This document shows, in pieces, positions 24,819-25,290 of a DNA stretch of 25,290 bases. Made by a program: the position numbers and the translations under genes. Source of the stretch: JBOFEH01 sp051650265 (lineage in GTDB: Bacteria; Bacillota; Clostridia; Lachnospirales; Cellulosilyticaceae); the NCBI GenBank assembly GCA_051650265.1, contig JBOFIR010000102.1, forward strand, positions 1-25,290, written 5' to 3'. The first letter of the stretch is position 1; every line of letters begins with the position of its first letter. The notes below the pieces were generated by a model that was given only the letters and a program-made list of their open reading frames with translations, was not told where the DNA came from and did not search any database.

Positions 24819-25290
24819 CTGGACACGAAAAGGCAAGCTATAGAAAACTTTATTTTAGAACATCAACAGAGCCTTTATCGGGTAGCTTTTAGTTATGTGA
24901 AACACCAAGAGATCGCCATGGATCTGGTACAAGACACCATCGTCAGTGCCTTGGAGAAAAGCTATAGCCTAAAAAGTATAGGTCATGTGAAACCATGGGT
25001 TTATCGCATCTTGGTCAACTTATGTCTCACACACCTCAAAAAGAAGAACAGATGTGTACAACTAGAAGACTATCAAGAATTACTCGTAAGTTATCCTATA
25101 GATTCCGATATGGCACTAAGCCTGTATAAAGAGGTGGATCAGCTGAGTATAAAGCTTAAAACAGTTATTTTGCTGAGATATTTTCAAGATATGAAGATTG
25201 AAGAAATCGCTTATATATTAGCAGTACCTCAAAGTACAGTCAAATCACGTATTAAGCGTGCACTCAGTCAACTAGGTGAAAAGGTCAATG
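24819..25290 (+). CDS. ECF RNA polymerase sigma factor (cut by window edge), apparent CTG start
   Basis: The frame is open to the right edge, with 157 complete codons. Residues about 8-75 match sigma region 2 (ENFILEHQQSLYRVAFSYV, then MDLVQDTIVSAL and PWVYRILVNLCLTHLKKK). Residues about 105-155 match region 4 (LKTVILLRYFQDMKIEEIAY, then LAVPQSTVKSRIKRALSQLG), the helix-turn-helix for the -35 element. No ATG, GTG or TTG occurs in frame at the right place. CTG 24819 sits 7 bases after GGAAAGGGGG and gives the expected N-terminus. The nearby ATG at 24799 is in another frame. ECF factors of this SigV-like type usually precede an anti-sigma membrane protein, which would lie beyond the window. A weak -10 (TATAGT, 24780-24785) is the only promoter hint. 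Confidence 0.85.
   Translation, partial: MDTKRQAIENFILEHQQSLYRVAFSYVKHQEIAMDLVQDTIVSALEKSYSLKSIGHVKPWVYRILVNLCLTHLKKKNRCVQLEDYQELLVSYPIDSDMALSLYKEVDQLSIKLKTVILLRYFQDMKIEEIAYILAVPQSTVKSRIKRALSQLGEKVN

Overview
The window looks like a chromosomal segment of a low-GC, Gram-positive Clostridia-type bacterium. The evidence is an A/T-rich sequence, near-perfect AGGAGG-type ribosome binding sites, lipobox lipoproteins serving as solute receptors, YesM/YesN-type two-component systems, and ABC sugar-importer operons with no ATPase of their own. A member of the Lachnospirales (for example a Cellulosilyticum-like plant-fibre degrader) would fit, but the genus is a guess. There are no rRNA or tRNA genes, insertion sequences, CRISPR arrays or phage genes. 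UGA is an ordinary stop codon here, because several genes end with it.

Layout. (A) 1-5916 is a first carbohydrate ABC module. The left edge holds the N-terminal part of a YesM-like sensor kinase (minus). Next come a lipoprotein solute-binding protein (minus) and, divergently, an operon of two permeases and a Gfo/Idh/MocA sugar oxidoreductase. The second permease carries an extra extracellular domain of about 150 residues. (B) 5881-14954 is the most unusual block. A VanR/VanS-like response regulator and kinase (minus) face a five-gene operon (plus). That operon encodes a 724-residue receptor with a propeller-like N-terminal region fused to a solute-binding domain, two MalF/MalG-like permeases, a HlyD/MacA-type adaptor with a very long coiled-coil hairpin, and a multi-pass membrane protein with a MacB-like extracytoplasmic motif. 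The divergent promoters share a symmetric operator made of two pairs of TTTAGAG half-sites. (C) 14906-21944 is a third ABC module: a YesN/YesM two-component system (minus) faces an LplB-LplC-lipoprotein operon (plus). The LplC-like permease is interrupted by an in-frame TGA. (D) 21926-25290 holds a MarR regulator and MATE efflux pump operon (minus) with a striking double palindromic operator, a small membrane-anchored protein of unknown function, and the start of an ECF sigma factor that appears to begin at CTG.

How the parts work together. Blocks A and C read as regulated uptake of plant-derived oligosaccharides. A surface kinase senses the sugar (or the loaded receptor), an AraC-type regulator switches on the receptor and permeases, and a shared MsmX-like ATPase encoded elsewhere energises them. 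The oxidoreductase in A may process the imported sugar. Block B uses importer-type permeases and a receptor-like lipoprotein together with export/adaptor-type parts, under a VanRS-like kinase. It may be an envelope-sensing or envelope-spanning transport machine not described as a unit, and it is the best candidate here for a new system. Block D is drug or toxic-compound efflux plus an envelope-stress-type sigma factor.
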